From Christiangramia flava JLT2011 (lineage in GTDB: Bacteria; Bacteroidota; Bacteroidia; Flavobacteriales; Flavobacteriaceae): a stretch of 64,000 bases of DNA. The translations under genes were made by a program, and so were the position numbers. A model generated the notes under the pieces. It was not told the origin of the DNA. It saw nothing but the letters and a program-made list of their open reading frames with translations, and did no database searches. The DNA lies in the NCBI RefSeq assembly GCF_001951155.1, contig NZ_CP016359.1, positions 2,938,001 to 3,002,000 of the forward strand, written 5' to 3'. Below are positions 6,911 to 16,339 of the stretch, piece after piece. Position 1 is the stretch's first letter. Every line of letters begins with the position of its first letter.

Positions 6911-9059
6911 AGTAGAGTGATTTGATCTTTCTCAACTTCTCTTCCCAGACTCGCAGGTCTTCTTTGTGATTTTCGATATTCTTCATCACATCCTGCACCA
7001 TCGGGTTGCCTTCATCCACATTGGAAAAGAATTGGAGGTTGTTCTCCAGTTGCCTGATCTCGCCCTTGGTTTCTTCAATTTTCTTGCTGAGGAAATAGTG
7101 CTCATTCCGGATTTTCTGATCATCGTCAGCTTCATCCAGAGCCTGAACTTTTTTCTCATATTTCAGCATTTCAGCCTTGGTATTATCAATATCCATTTTA
7201 TTGAAAAGCTGGTCCAGGGCTTTGTTGAATTTGCCCTCGATGAAACGCTTATTATAAGGCACGCGGCCTGTGTCCTTCCAGTTATTGATTTCAGTCTTAA
7301 TTTTATCAAGATCTTCCTTCTTGTTTCCTGAAAGTTCAATGGCTTTTACGCGATCCAGAATTTCTTTCTTCTTATCGAAAGCCTCGATTTCTTCCTTATT
7401 GTCTTCGTTGCGCTGGGCGTGAAGACGGTCAAAATAGTGATTACAGGCCTTTTTAAACTGTTTCCAGACCTTGTCGCTGTCTTTTCTTGGCACATGGCCA
7501 ATCTTCTTCCAGTCAGACTGGATTTTCTTCATCAGCGGGGTGACAGTTTTAAAATCATCGCTATCCTGGTTGTCTTCAGCGATCTGGATCAGTTCTTTCT
7601 TCTTCTCGAGATTGGTGTATTGTTCTTTCTTCAGGTTTTTGTAGAATGCATTCTTGTTACGATTGAATTTTCGAACGTTCTCCTTGAAGGCATTCCAGGT
7701 TTCCTGGTTCTTGTTTCTCGGCACCTTACCAGCGTTGAAAAAGGCTTCTCGTAATGATTCGATATCCTTGATCTTTTGCTGCCATTTTTGGTGAGAATCA
7801 TAGTTTTCCCCGGCAATTTCCTGGATCTTTCCAATGATCTCCTGCTTCTTTTCCCAGTTTTTCTCGTACTCGGCTTCGAGATTGTTGAAAAAGTCCTGGC
7901 GTTTGTCATGAATCTTTTTTGTGGCGGTACTGAAACGTTCCCAGATATCCTCGCGGTATTCCTTTGCGACCGGCCCCAGTTCTTCCTTCCACATCTTATG
8001 AAGCATCTGCAGCTCACGGAAAGCCCGGTTAATATCATTTTCCTGAAGCAGTTCTTCCGCACGATCTATCACTTTTAACTTCTGTTCCAGGTTGTGTTTA
8101 AAATCCATATCCCGGAACTCGCGGTTGAGATGCAGGAAGTCATAGAAATTTTCTACATGATGGTGATAGGTGTTCCAGACGTTGTTGTATTTGTCCCGAG
8201 GAATTGGCCCTGCGGTACGCCATTTATCCTGTATTTCCTTGAAATGGTTGTAGGTAGTATTGATATTTTCTTCCACATCGAGCAGCCCTTTTAGCTCTTC
8301 GATAATCTCCAGTCTGCGATTCAGGTTTTCATTCAGGTCTTTTTTAAGGCGCTGGTAGTAATTATTCCGCTTTTCTTTATAATCGAAATACAGTGAATTG
8401 AAACGTTTTTTAAGCGGAGTGGAGTAGTGGAAATCGATGATGTTCCCGCCTTCAGCCAGGAATTCCTCTTTTTTCTCTTCTACTTCCTCGTCGAACTTGG
8501 CGTTGAATTCAGTCCTGATCTCTGAAACGTGTTCCTTGATCGCCTGCACCTTTTCATTCTTCAGCAGTCGCTCCAACTCATCTGTCAGCGCTTCCTTGCT
8601 CATCGAATGATAATCTTTCTTCTCTATATCATGGCGTTCGCTGGCACTTTCATCCTCGCTGTCGTGCGCCACGGCATTATCCATATCATCTTCATGATTG
8701 CCTGAAGAGGTGTTCTCGTCTTCCTCATCTTCTTCCTCCTCATCATCATCATCTCCAAGGTCCACCACATTTTCCGGTTCCGGTTGCTGCTTTTCAGATT
8801 CTGAAACCATGGCATCCTCAATATCACTGTTTTCAGAAGCTTCCGGTTGCTCTTCCTGCTGTACTTCCTCGTCAATTTCCGGTTTTTTGAAAAACGGATT
8901 TTCAGCATCCTGTTTTTCGGTGTCGGTGGTCGATTCGTTCTCAACTTGTCCTGCCGGCATATCTTTAGACTCCTCGGCCGAAGTTGCTGAAGAAGTAGTT
9001 TTCTTCATTTCCTCTTCGGAATGATCGGTCTTATTTTTTTCATTTTCTTGCTGAGACAT
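6909..9059 (-). CDS. DUF349 repeat protein with acidic N-terminal region
   Basis: A 716-residue soluble protein. Residues 1 to about 180 are low-complexity and highly acidic (runs of E and D, e.g. LGDDDDEEEEDEEDE). The rest is helical, with five clear DUF349 repeats, each containing a W...G.VPR...W..F pattern (for example WRTAGPIPRDKYNNVW, FFNAGKVPRNKNQETW and WKKIGHVPRKDSDKVW), plus one degenerate copy before them. DUF349 proteins are widespread in Bacteroidota and their role is unknown. I placed the start at MSQQENEKNK (9059): the longer frame from 9134 begins with a hydrophobic, Cys-rich stretch unlike the rest. Confidence 0.85.
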   Translation of the reverse strand: MSQQENEKNKTDHSEEEMKKTTSSATSAEESKDMPAGQVENESTTDTEKQDAENPFFKKPEIDEEVQQEEQPEASENSDIEDAMVSESEKQQPEPENVVDLGDDDDEEEEDEEDENTSSGNHEDDMDNAVAHDSEDESASERHDIEKKDYHSMSKEALTDELERLLKNEKVQAIKEHVSEIRTEFNAKFDEEVEEKKEEFLAEGGNIIDFHYSTPLKKRFNSLYFDYKEKRNNYYQRLKKDLNENLNRRLEIIEELKGLLDVEENINTTYNHFKEIQDKWRTAGPIPRDKYNNVWNTYHHHVENFYDFLHLNREFRDMDFKHNLEQKLKVIDRAEELLQENDINRAFRELQMLHKMWKEELGPVAKEYREDIWERFSTATKKIHDKRQDFFNNLEAEYEKNWEKKQEIIGKIQEIAGENYDSHQKWQQKIKDIESLREAFFNAGKVPRNKNQETWNAFKENVRKFNRNKNAFYKNLKKEQYTNLEKKKELIQIAEDNQDSDDFKTVTPLMKKIQSDWKKIGHVPRKDSDKVWKQFKKACNHYFDRLHAQRNEDNKEEIEAFDKKKEILDRVKAIELSGNKKEDLDKIKTEINNWKDTGRVPYNKRFIEGKFNKALDQLFNKMDIDNTKAEMLKYEKKVQALDEADDDQKIRNEHYFLSKKIEETKGEIRQLENNLQFFSNVDEGNPMVQDVMKNIENHKEDLRVWEEKLRKIKSLY

Positions 9060-9176
9060 ATCTTTCAATGTTAGGGTTCTTCTGAAATTATTTAAAGTTG
9101 AAAGATAACAACATCCCAAAAAATGAACAAGCAAATGGTTCTATTTGTGTAATTCTGAAGGGTGGAGGCTAATAAT

Positions 9177-9902
9177 TCAGGAATTCCATATTTCCCAGGC
9201 TTTTTCTGCCTGTATCTGCAACATTCTGAGTCCGTTACAAATATCAGACCCCTGTTTCGACGCCTTCTGAAGAAATTTGGTTTCCGCCGGGTTGTAGATC
9301 AGGTCATAAGCCAGGTGCTGAGGGGTCAAAAATTCATAAGGAATGTCTGGGCATTGCTCGATATTGGGAAAAGTTCCCAGTGGCGTGGTATTGATGATCA
9401 CCTGGTTTTCTGCAAGAACTTCCTGGTTGAGCTCTTCATAAGAAAGCTGGCCTATTCCTGGGTTTCGGGATACAAAGCTGTAATCTATCTGGAGGTTTTT
9501 CAGTGCGAAAGCCACGGCCTTCGAAGCCCCACCGGTTCCTAAGATCAGTGCTTTTTGATGATGCGGTTTCAGCAAGATTTTGATGGAATCCTGGAATCCC
9601 AAGTGATCGGTATTGTAGCCAATGAGTTGATCGCCTTCGATCTTGATCACGTTAACCGCATCGATTTCCCGGGCGTCACTATGCAGATCGTCCAGGTAGC
9701 TCATCACATTCTGTTTGTACGGAATGGTTACGTTCATTCCGGAAATGTTTCGGATCTTTAAAATAGAAGGGAATTCGCTGATCTCTCCCAGGTCGAAATT
9801 TCGATAAACTGCATCAATATTCTCTGTTTCAAATTTTTCTGAAAAGTATTTCCTGGAAAAGGAATAGGAAATATTTCTGCCAATTAATCCGAAAGTTCTC
9901 AT
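9177..9902 (-). CDS. aroE: Shikimate dehydrogenase
   Basis: Reduces 3-dehydroshikimate to shikimate with NADPH in aromatic amino-acid synthesis. 241 residues, a little short for the family. The N-terminal SYSFSRKYFS corresponds to the shikimate-binding serines; the catalytic lysine is K63 in NVTIPYKQ; DAVN, YNTDHLGF (D99) and the nucleotide-binding LGTGGASKAV (122-130) follow in order. It overlaps the upstream DUF368 gene by ATGA, so translation is probably coupled and the three genes 9177-11840 form one operon. Confidence 0.94.
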   Translation of the reverse strand: MRTFGLIGRNISYSFSRKYFSEKFETENIDAVYRNFDLGEISEFPSILKIRNISGMNVTIPYKQNVMSYLDDLHSDAREIDAVNVIKIEGDQLIGYNTDHLGFQDSIKILLKPHHQKALILGTGGASKAVAFALKNLQIDYSFVSRNPGIGQLSYEELNQEVLAENQVIINTTPLGTFPNIEQCPDIPYEFLTPQHLAYDLIYNPAETKFLQKASKQGSDICNGLRMLQIQAEKAWEIWNS

Positions 9903-10915
9903 TTTGTTGCTTTTCTATTTTCGTACCAGGCCAGTCCCAGCACGATAAAAGCTCCTACCAGGATGTAAAATATAGCGATATAGGTTTCAGAAATACTGAA
10001 GTCTGGCCAGTACCTATCGTAATTATCAATAATCTGGTGGCCTTCACGATCAACCAGGATTTGTCCCGCCTGGTTCAGCTTGTAAACCTTCTCTTTCCAG
10101 GGCCAGACCACGCCCAAAGAGCCCGCGATAAAACCAATGATTACCGCAAAAGTTTCTTTTTTATTCCTCTTCAACACGTAACCGAGCAGGTGCGAGAGCG
10201 AAACCAGCCCTGCTAAGGAACCAATGGAGAATACTGCGAGAACCTGAAGCATACGCAGCCGTTCAGGATCATGGATAAATGAAAAATCAAGCGTGGCCAG
10301 ATCCGCAAAAGTGTCGTATAAAGAGTTGACGGAATCGACCAGCAATAACACGTAATTTCCCAGCAGGATGAGAATAAAACTTCCGGAGAGTCCCGGTAAG
10401 GTCATCCCGGAAACGCTGATCATTCCGCAAATAAATACAAACCAGAGATTGTCATTTTGCCGGGCTGGTTCCAGGAAACTGATGGCGACGCCAACACAGA
10501 GCCCAACGACCGCGAAAATGACCGAATTTCGATCCCATTCATCAAAATCCTTGCTGATATAATAAATAGACCCAATGATCATCCCGAAGAATGCAGACCA
10601 GACGTACAGCTCAAAATGTACGATGAGGTAATCCAGTATTTTGGAAACACTGAAATAACTAATCAGCATTCCCAAAATGAGCAGTCCCAGGAATTTCCCG
10701 TTGATGTATTGGTACAAACTGCGAAACCTGCCTGATATCAATAGCTTGAACGCTTTCAGGTTAATTTTCTGAAGCGAATAAATGAACTCTTCATAAAAGC
10801 CTGCAACGAACGCGACCACCCCGCCGGAAACTCCCGGAACCTTGTTGGCTGCGCCCATCGCCAATCCTTTTAAAACAAGGAAAAGCTTATCTGATAGAGT
10901 TCTAGTTTGCTGCAT
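9899..10915 (-). CDS. DUF368 membrane protein (PopT-like polyprenyl-phosphate transporter family), second copy
   Basis: About 338 residues, eight or so membrane segments. It carries the two DUF368 repeats with P-G-x-S-G turns: KVPGVSGGVVAFVAGFYEEF near the N-terminus and TLPGLSGSFILILLGNY in the second half. DUF368 proteins (PopT) have been reported to recycle undecaprenyl phosphate across the cytoplasmic membrane. I used the ATG at 10915 (MQQTRTLSDK) rather than 10942, which would overlap the upstream paralogue by 41 bp instead of 14. It is the middle gene of the DUF368-DUF368-aroE operon and is diverged from its neighbour. Confidence 0.86.
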   Translation of the reverse strand: MQQTRTLSDKLFLVLKGLAMGAANKVPGVSGGVVAFVAGFYEEFIYSLQKINLKAFKLLISGRFRSLYQYINGKFLGLLILGMLISYFSVSKILDYLIVHFELYVWSAFFGMIIGSIYYISKDFDEWDRNSVIFAVVGLCVGVAISFLEPARQNDNLWFVFICGMISVSGMTLPGLSGSFILILLGNYVLLLVDSVNSLYDTFADLATLDFSFIHDPERLRMLQVLAVFSIGSLAGLVSLSHLLGYVLKRNKKETFAVIIGFIAGSLGVVWPWKEKVYKLNQAGQILVDREGHQIIDNYDRYWPDFSISETYIAIFYILVGAFIVLGLAWYENRKATK

Positions 10916-11840
10916 TGGCAGATTCGGGATTTTGGCCGGCAACTGTTTCCAATATAATGATCAGGAAAAAACCGGCGAGCATCAGTAAAATAGCAAATAT
11001 CGTTTGCGGATCTCCGTCAAACTTCCACGGCCATACCGAAGCTTCTTTCAGTACAATTTCTTTGTCGCCGTATGTGGCTTTTTCCAGGACTTCCTTCCAG
11101 GGCCAGATCTTATTCAGGGAACCGGCGATGAAACCGGTTAAAACGGCAAGCGTAATATTGCTGTAGTGAACGAACAACCACTTGAGTATTTTCGAGAAGG
11201 TAAGCAGGCCAAAAATGGCTCCCAGACCCACAACTCCGAGCGTTTTGAGATCAAAATCATGCGCCGCTTCCGTCACCGATTTATAGGCGCCCAGCAGCAC
11301 CAAAATAAAGGCTCCCGAAATTCCCGGAAGGATCATGGCGCAAACTGCAATCGCACCGGCGAGAAAGAGAAAAATATAACTGTTATTCGCAGCCATTGGA
11401 GGCAGACTTACGATATAAAACGCGACTGCCGCTCCAATAACCAGAGCGAGAAACAGTTTCCAGTTCCACTTTTGGATCTGCTTTGCGACGAACCAGATAC
11501 TGGCAATAACGAGCCCAAAGAAAAATGACCAGATCAATACCGGTTCATTTTCCAGCAGGTAATTTGCCAGCCGCATGAGTGTAAAGAGACTGATGAGAAT
11601 TCCGGCGAAAAGGGCTACAATGAAATTTCCGTTTAGTTTGGTCCAGAAAGCCTTAAAACCTTCATTTTTCCATGTTTTGAACAGATCCATGTTCACCCCG
11701 GAAATGGTAGAGATCAATTCTTCGTAAATTCCTGAAATAAATGCTATGGTTCCTCCAGAGACTCCGGGTACGACATCGGCGGCACCCATGGCCATACCTT
11801 TGAGGGTTATCGTAAGATAATCCTTGAAACTTCGCTGCAT
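10902..11840 (-). CDS. DUF368 membrane protein (PopT-like polyprenyl-phosphate transporter family), first copy
   Basis: 312 residues, first gene of the operon. The paired re-entrant-type motifs are DVVPGVSGGTIAFISGIYEEL (split near residues 21-41) and MILPGISGAFILVLLGAYK in the second half. About eight hydrophobic segments are visible. The copy downstream shares the same motif order, the conserved WPWKE near the C-terminus and similar spacing, so the two arose by tandem duplication. Family knowledge points to translocation of the C55 lipid carrier used for peptidoglycan and surface glycans. Which of the pair keeps that role cannot be read from sequence. Confidence 0.87.
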   Translation of the reverse strand: MQRSFKDYLTITLKGMAMGAADVVPGVSGGTIAFISGIYEELISTISGVNMDLFKTWKNEGFKAFWTKLNGNFIVALFAGILISLFTLMRLANYLLENEPVLIWSFFFGLVIASIWFVAKQIQKWNWKLFLALVIGAAVAFYIVSLPPMAANNSYIFLFLAGAIAVCAMILPGISGAFILVLLGAYKSVTEAAHDFDLKTLGVVGLGAIFGLLTFSKILKWLFVHYSNITLAVLTGFIAGSLNKIWPWKEVLEKATYGDKEIVLKEASVWPWKFDGDPQTIFAILLMLAGFFLIIILETVAGQNPESANAAN

Positions 11841-11861
11841 GCTCTTTTTTTATGATTCGCT

Positions 11862-11869
11862 CAAAGGTA
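11862..11869 (-). promoter_or_regulatory. Promoter -7 box for the DUF368-DUF368-aroE operon
   Basis: On the minus strand TACCTTTG matches TAnnTTTG, 22 bp before the start codon at 11840. No clear -33 TTTG is seen at the right distance. Confidence 0.5.
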
Positions 11870-11877
11870 GCAAAATA

Positions 11878-13275
11878 CTAAGAGAGCTTTACGAAGGAAT
11901 TTATAATTTGTCTAACGCTTTTCCTGCTGAAAATGGAGGGAAAGAGTTCCTCGATGATGATGTAATATTCAGAATCTATCTTTAGTGCGTTCTTCAGGTG
12001 AAAATAGCCTTTTTCGGCTTTGTTGGTCACAAAGAAAAGTCCTGCGAGGCGGTATTCCACCTCGGCGCTTTCCGGATAAAATTCAATGGCCTGAAGCATG
12101 CTGTTGATAGCGGTTTCATATTCTCCTAAACCAATCAGGATATCACAACGTTTGATCCAGGTTTCCAGTTCATAATTGCCCAGTTCCAAACTTTTTCTGT
12201 AACCATGTTCCGCTTCTTCGAAAAAGTTCAGCCGATTGTTGATCCTGGCGTATCGCTTCCAGTAAAGCACATTCTCTTCATCAATATTGATCGCTTTATT
12301 GATGTAATACAAGGCTTTCTGGAAATTCAGTTTTCTGATGTAAAAATCAGTAATAGCGATCCAGCCTTTGTCCAAAAGCGGGTCCTGGTGAACTGTTTGC
12401 TGGTAATTCTTCAATGCAAGGTCATCACATCCCAGTTTTTCAAAACATTTCCCGATTCTTAAATAAGCGAATGAGGAAGGATCTTCGAGTTCCAGGGTGA
12501 TATTATAATTTTCGATCGCCTCGTTGTAACGCTTCATTTTCTCCAGCACTTTTCCTTTTTCCAGGTACGCGCCCACAAAGCGGTCATCACTGATAATGGC
12601 AAAATCAAAAGCGGCCAGAGCTTTGTTGAACTGCTTCAGGTCAAAATACTGTTTTCCTACCTGGTGCCAAGCCACCTCGCAGTACGGGTGTTTGTTCAGG
12701 TACATGTTCAGGTACTCGATCGCTTCTTCTTTCTGATCGAGAAAATCGAAACAATACATGATATTATAAAGTGCCGAGTAGTCCTCTTCGTCCGACTCCA
12801 GACACTTCATAAAGTAATATTTGGCATTTTCGAAGTCTTCCAGGAAAAGGTATTCCATCCCGATAAGCGAGAAGATTTCAGCGTCTTCCAGGGTGATCTC
12901 CAACGCTGCTTCCAGCATTTTGATGGCTTCCTGGTGCAAATCTTTTTTGGAACAGATCTGTGCTTTCTGAATGTAAATTTCCTCGTTGGAAGATTCCAGT
13001 TCTTTCAGTTCGTTCAGAATACCATCTGCCAGGTCCAGTTTATCCTCAAAAACCAGGATCTCCACCTTGAACAACCTCAGGTTCACGGAAGTTGGATGCT
13101 GGGCCAGTCCCATCTTCACAGCTTTCTTCGCCAGAGAGATCTTTCCGTTTTCCAGGTAATGATGGATGATATTCTCAAATTCGTTGGAATCAAAGAAAAG
13201 CACATCATTGGTCTTCAGCATGGATTCGAATCGGGCAAGTGAGAAATTATCTTCTTCGTTATGGCTTAACTGCAT
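11878..13275 (-). CDS. Tetratricopeptide repeat protein
   Basis: A 465-residue cytoplasmic-looking protein built of TPR units from about residue 35 to the end. Recognisable repeats include AWHQVGKQYFDLKQFNKALAAFDFA, AYLEKGKVLEKMKRYNEAIENYNIT and AYLRIGKCFEKLGCDDLALKNYQ (each split here from longer runs). There is no signal peptide and no catalytic domain, so it is probably a scaffold. It begins MQLSHNEEDNFSLARFESML. It is monocistronic as far as seen, 37 bp upstream of the DUF368 operon. No specific partner can be named. Confidence 0.85.
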   Translation of the reverse strand: MQLSHNEEDNFSLARFESMLKTNDVLFFDSNEFENIIHHYLENGKISLAKKAVKMGLAQHPTSVNLRLFKVEILVFEDKLDLADGILNELKELESSNEEIYIQKAQICSKKDLHQEAIKMLEAALEITLEDAEIFSLIGMEYLFLEDFENAKYYFMKCLESDEEDYSALYNIMYCFDFLDQKEEAIEYLNMYLNKHPYCEVAWHQVGKQYFDLKQFNKALAAFDFAIISDDRFVGAYLEKGKVLEKMKRYNEAIENYNITLELEDPSSFAYLRIGKCFEKLGCDDLALKNYQQTVHQDPLLDKGWIAITDFYIRKLNFQKALYYINKAINIDEENVLYWKRYARINNRLNFFEEAEHGYRKSLELGNYELETWIKRCDILIGLGEYETAINSMLQAIEFYPESAEVEYRLAGLFFVTNKAEKGYFHLKNALKIDSEYYIIIEELFPSIFSRKSVRQIINSFVKLS

Positions 13276-13379
13276 AAGAGAGGGATTATGGGGATTTCTA
13301 CTGTATTAAAGTTATAAATGAAAAAAGGTGGTTTTTGGAAAACTTTATATTGTTGTTAACAAATTAATTAACACCGAGC

Positions 13380-14564
13380 TTATTCTGCGGCTATTTCATT
13401 GAGTATGTCAACAATAATGCCACAACCTTTCACAATTTCTTCAGAAGAAATCGTAAGGGGAGGAGTGAGGCGTACAGCCCTTTTTTCAAATAAAAGCCAG
13501 AAAAGAATGAGTCCGCGATCTTTGGCTTCCAGCACCACGCGATCGGCAATCTCGCTGTTTTTCATAAGGGCAGCAAGCATCAGGCCTCGGCCGCGAATCT
13601 CCTGGATGAGTGGGTGTTTAAGGTGTTTTCTGAAGAGCGTCTCTTTTTGAAGCGTGTCAGGAATTAATTGAGAATGAAGTAGTTCCTGAAGAGTTGTCAG
13701 GGCGCTGGCAGCAATAAGCGGATTTCCGCCAAAGGTGGTGATATGCCCCAGTTTTGGATTATCGCTTAAAAGGTCCATCAGTTCTTCGGAAGCCGTAAAA
13801 GCACCAATTGGCAACCCGCCGCCCATGCCTTTTCCCATCACCAGGATGTCTGGCACCACCTCATAATTTTGAAAACCGAAGAGTTTTCCGGTTCTGCCAA
13901 ATCCTGGCTGAATTTCATCCAGAATCAGTAGCGCACCAGTTTCCTCGCAACGTGCCTTAACTTTTTTCAGGTAATCGTTCTGCGGTTCTATAAAACCTGC
14001 TCCACCCTGGATGGTTTCCAGAATCACCGCGGCTGTCTGGCCAGTGATTTCTGACAGCTGACTGGTGTCGTTAAAATTGATATGAGCGATATCTCCAACC
14101 AAGGGCCTAAAGGGTTGAACGCGTTCTTCAAAATCCATTAAACTCAATGAACCCATCGTGTTTCCATGATAAGCCTGGTGGGCTGCGAGGATCTGGGTTC
14201 TACCCGTAGCTCGTCGAGCCAGTTTCAGCGCACCTTCGATTGCTTCGGTTCCAGAATTTACGAGGTATGTTTTATTCAGACCGTCTGGTAAATTTTCGGC
14301 CAGGAGTTTCGTTAGTTCCACCGCAGGCTGCTGTGCATACTCACCATAAACCATCACATGCAGGTATTTTTCCGCCTGAACTTTAATTGCCTGAACAATC
14401 TTCGGGTGTGAATGACCTAAGGTACAGGCCGAAACGCCTGCCACAAAATCCAGGTGGCTTTGACCATCTGTGGTATGGATATATGAACCCTGCGCGTGCG
14501 AAACTTCCAGTCCCAGCGGGTGCGGCGTTGTTTGAGCCTGGTATTTTAAAAAATCCTTTTTCAA
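13380..14564 (-). CDS. Class III PLP aminotransferase (acetylornithine/ornithine aminotransferase-like)
   Basis: 394 residues with the class III aminotransferase features: GTEAIEGALKLARRATG (105-121), the cofactor Asp D216 in LILDEIQPGFGRTG and the PLP lysine K245 in LVMGKGMGGGLPIGAF, then HITTFGGNPLIAASA. Members act on acetylornithine, ornithine, GABA or similar omega-amino groups; the substrate cannot be fixed here and no arginine genes adjoin. The start codon is TTG, overlapping the ostA-like stop as TTGA; no ATG lies close enough downstream to keep the conserved N-terminus. Coupled translation from the upstream gene is likely. Confidence 0.86.
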   Translation of the reverse strand: MKKDFLKYQAQTTPHPLGLEVSHAQGSYIHTTDGQSHLDFVAGVSACTLGHSHPKIVQAIKVQAEKYLHVMVYGEYAQQPAVELTKLLAENLPDGLNKTYLVNSGTEAIEGALKLARRATGRTQILAAHQAYHGNTMGSLSLMDFEERVQPFRPLVGDIAHINFNDTSQLSEITGQTAAVILETIQGGAGFIEPQNDYLKKVKARCEETGALLILDEIQPGFGRTGKLFGFQNYEVVPDILVMGKGMGGGLPIGAFTASEELMDLLSDNPKLGHITTFGGNPLIAASALTTLQELLHSQLIPDTLQKETLFRKHLKHPLIQEIRGRGLMLAALMKNSEIADRVVLEAKDRGLILFWLLFEKRAVRLTPPLTISSEEIVKGCGIIVDILNEIAAE

Positions 14565-16318
14565 TTAACAGAATCCTTTTTTTGAAGTCGGTCTTCCCGG
14601 ACGTCGGGTTTAGGGATGTCCAGCGAATCTTTGGTGGTTTTGTATTTCAGGCTGTCCTGTTCCCGGTTCTGGAGGATCTGAGGTTTTAATCTGGAATTTT
14701 CATTCAACAGTAATTCGTCTTTTTCATCGCGTTCATCAAAGAATTCCTCGGGTTCTTCGGGTAACGGAATTCCCTGGATTTTGACCAGTTCCGGTTCCGG
14801 TTGCCCTTCAAACAAACCTTCTTTATTGAGAATTCGCTCTTGCCCTCGCCAGTTGAAACCTTCCAGTCTGCGCGCATTTGGCGGAAAGTCTTCTTCAGGA
14901 ACCAGTTCACCATCCGGCATGCTTAAATAATCGATATACTGGATCTTCTGATTCTCAAAAATAATTTTGATCCTACTAGCCAGGGTCTTATTGATCCCGA
15001 TCAATTGATTTTCACCATTCCGCATATAATTAAGCGTTTCCGTGTTTTTATCGATATTGACCTCGTAGATTTCGTTATCTTCAAAATAACCGACTAAAAA
15101 CTTTCCTTTTACCTGGTTATAGCCCTCGATCGTGTCTTCCTGTATCAAAAATGCATTTTCATACACCAGCAGCGAATCCAGTTTTTCGGTTTCTGTGTTG
15201 CTGAACAATTTAATCGTGTCACCCGTCATTTGGTTACGACCAGACCATAATACGGGTTTACGGTCGCCACTTTTATTGATGAGCTTGGTAATGCCGCTTT
15301 GCTGGTCAGTATAGATGGAATCACTTCTGCCGCTCATCTCTCCCTGGAGCAAGCGCACATCATAAAAACCCCTGACAATTCGGTGTTCCGGCTGACCGGT
15401 GATCATGATCGTATCGCTATGAATGAAAATAGAATCTTTTTCCTTAAAATTGATCGCCAGTGCTTTTTTGGTAATAAAAACCGAATCCTTGTCACGGTAG
15501 ACTTCGGCATAATGGCCGGTCACCAGGCTCTTATTTACGGTGTCCAGTACTTCGATATGATTGGTGGCTGAAGCAAAACTGTTTTCCCGGTTGAAATACA
15601 GGCTGTCACCCTTCAGTATACGGTTGTCATAATCTATTCGGGAATTTTTGACAAAATAACCATTATCGTTCCGGGTGTCGTAAAAACCTCTTTCGCAGTA
15701 AACCGTACTGGTTTCGCTTTCAATGGTAGAAGGGCCATACAGGTAGGCATGGCCATTTTCCGAATAAAAATCGAGCTGTTCAGAATGAATCACGTATTCG
15801 GGATTGGTAACTACGACTTCATTCACGAAACTGTATTTGTCCTGCTCCATGAAATAACGACCAATTCTACTGGTGAGAACGCTGGCAGTATCGGTGACCT
15901 TTCCGCCGCTGCGGTAATAAGCCTGTTGTTTGACGCGATCAAAAAAGAGCGAATCGGTTTCTAAAGTGGTTTGCGGTCGTTCCATTTTCACCTTTCCGCT
16001 GGCAAAAGCAAATTCAGTATTCCCATTATATTCGGCGTAATTGCTGTACATTTTCACGCTGTCTCCCTGCTGCATCCTGATGTTTCCGTAGGCTTTAAAG
16101 AAATTGGCCTTTTTATAAAAAACAGCGTTATCACACCATACTTCGATACCATCATGCAGGAAATACACCTGGTTTTCTACCATACTCAGTATAAAAGCTC
16201 CGGGATAGCGCTCTTCATTCTGAATATTCCTGTCAGATTTAAACTCGATTTCCTGCTGTGCAAATAAGGGCATGGAAACCAGGAGAGAAAAAAGGAATAT
16301 AAATGCTAAATGTTTCAA
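14561..16318 (-). CDS. OstA/LptA-domain exported protein
   Basis: 585 residues with a cleavable signal peptide (KHLAFIFLFSLLVSMPLFAQQ). The body consists of repeated beta-strand units such as VYFLHDGIEVWCDNAVFYKKANFF and AYGNIRMQQGDSVKMYSNYAEY (both split from longer runs), the OstA/LptA-like jelly-roll pattern that binds lipopolysaccharide in transit across the periplasm. The C-terminal ~100 residues are charged and Pro-rich. The start is TTG at 16318: an in-frame stop lies five codons upstream, and the first ATG downstream would remove the signal peptide. Role in LPS transport is inferred from the fold. Confidence 0.82.
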   Translation of the reverse strand: MKHLAFIFLFSLLVSMPLFAQQEIEFKSDRNIQNEERYPGAFILSMVENQVYFLHDGIEVWCDNAVFYKKANFFKAYGNIRMQQGDSVKMYSNYAEYNGNTEFAFASGKVKMERPQTTLETDSLFFDRVKQQAYYRSGGKVTDTASVLTSRIGRYFMEQDKYSFVNEVVVTNPEYVIHSEQLDFYSENGHAYLYGPSTIESETSTVYCERGFYDTRNDNGYFVKNSRIDYDNRILKGDSLYFNRENSFASATNHIEVLDTVNKSLVTGHYAEVYRDKDSVFITKKALAINFKEKDSIFIHSDTIMITGQPEHRIVRGFYDVRLLQGEMSGRSDSIYTDQQSGITKLINKSGDRKPVLWSGRNQMTGDTIKLFSNTETEKLDSLLVYENAFLIQEDTIEGYNQVKGKFLVGYFEDNEIYEVNIDKNTETLNYMRNGENQLIGINKTLASRIKIIFENQKIQYIDYLSMPDGELVPEEDFPPNARRLEGFNWRGQERILNKEGLFEGQPEPELVKIQGIPLPEEPEEFFDERDEKDELLLNENSRLKPQILQNREQDSLKYKTTKDSLDIPKPDVREDRLQKKDSVN

Positions 16319-16331
16319 TCTGAATTTTTTT

Positions 16332-16339
16332 CAAAAGTA
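16332..16339 (-). promoter_or_regulatory. Promoter -7 box for the ostA-like/aminotransferase operon
   Basis: Minus-strand TACTTTTG fits TAnnTTTG 14 bp before the TTG start, implying a very short leader. No convincing -33 element. Confidence 0.4.

Noticed and set aside
8700..8765. Short tandem triplet runs that could look like a repeat array
   Set aside because: No spacer structure; they are codon runs for Glu and Asp in the DUF349 protein, not a CRISPR array.
8698..9024. Serine-rich open frame opposite the DUF349 protein
   Set aside because: Its poly-Ser is the reverse reading of the GAA/GAT-rich acidic tract.
12664..13242. 192-codon open frame opposite the TPR protein
   Set aside because: Antisense to a clear TPR repeat gene; composition (F, H, Q-rich) is typical of a reversed helical gene.
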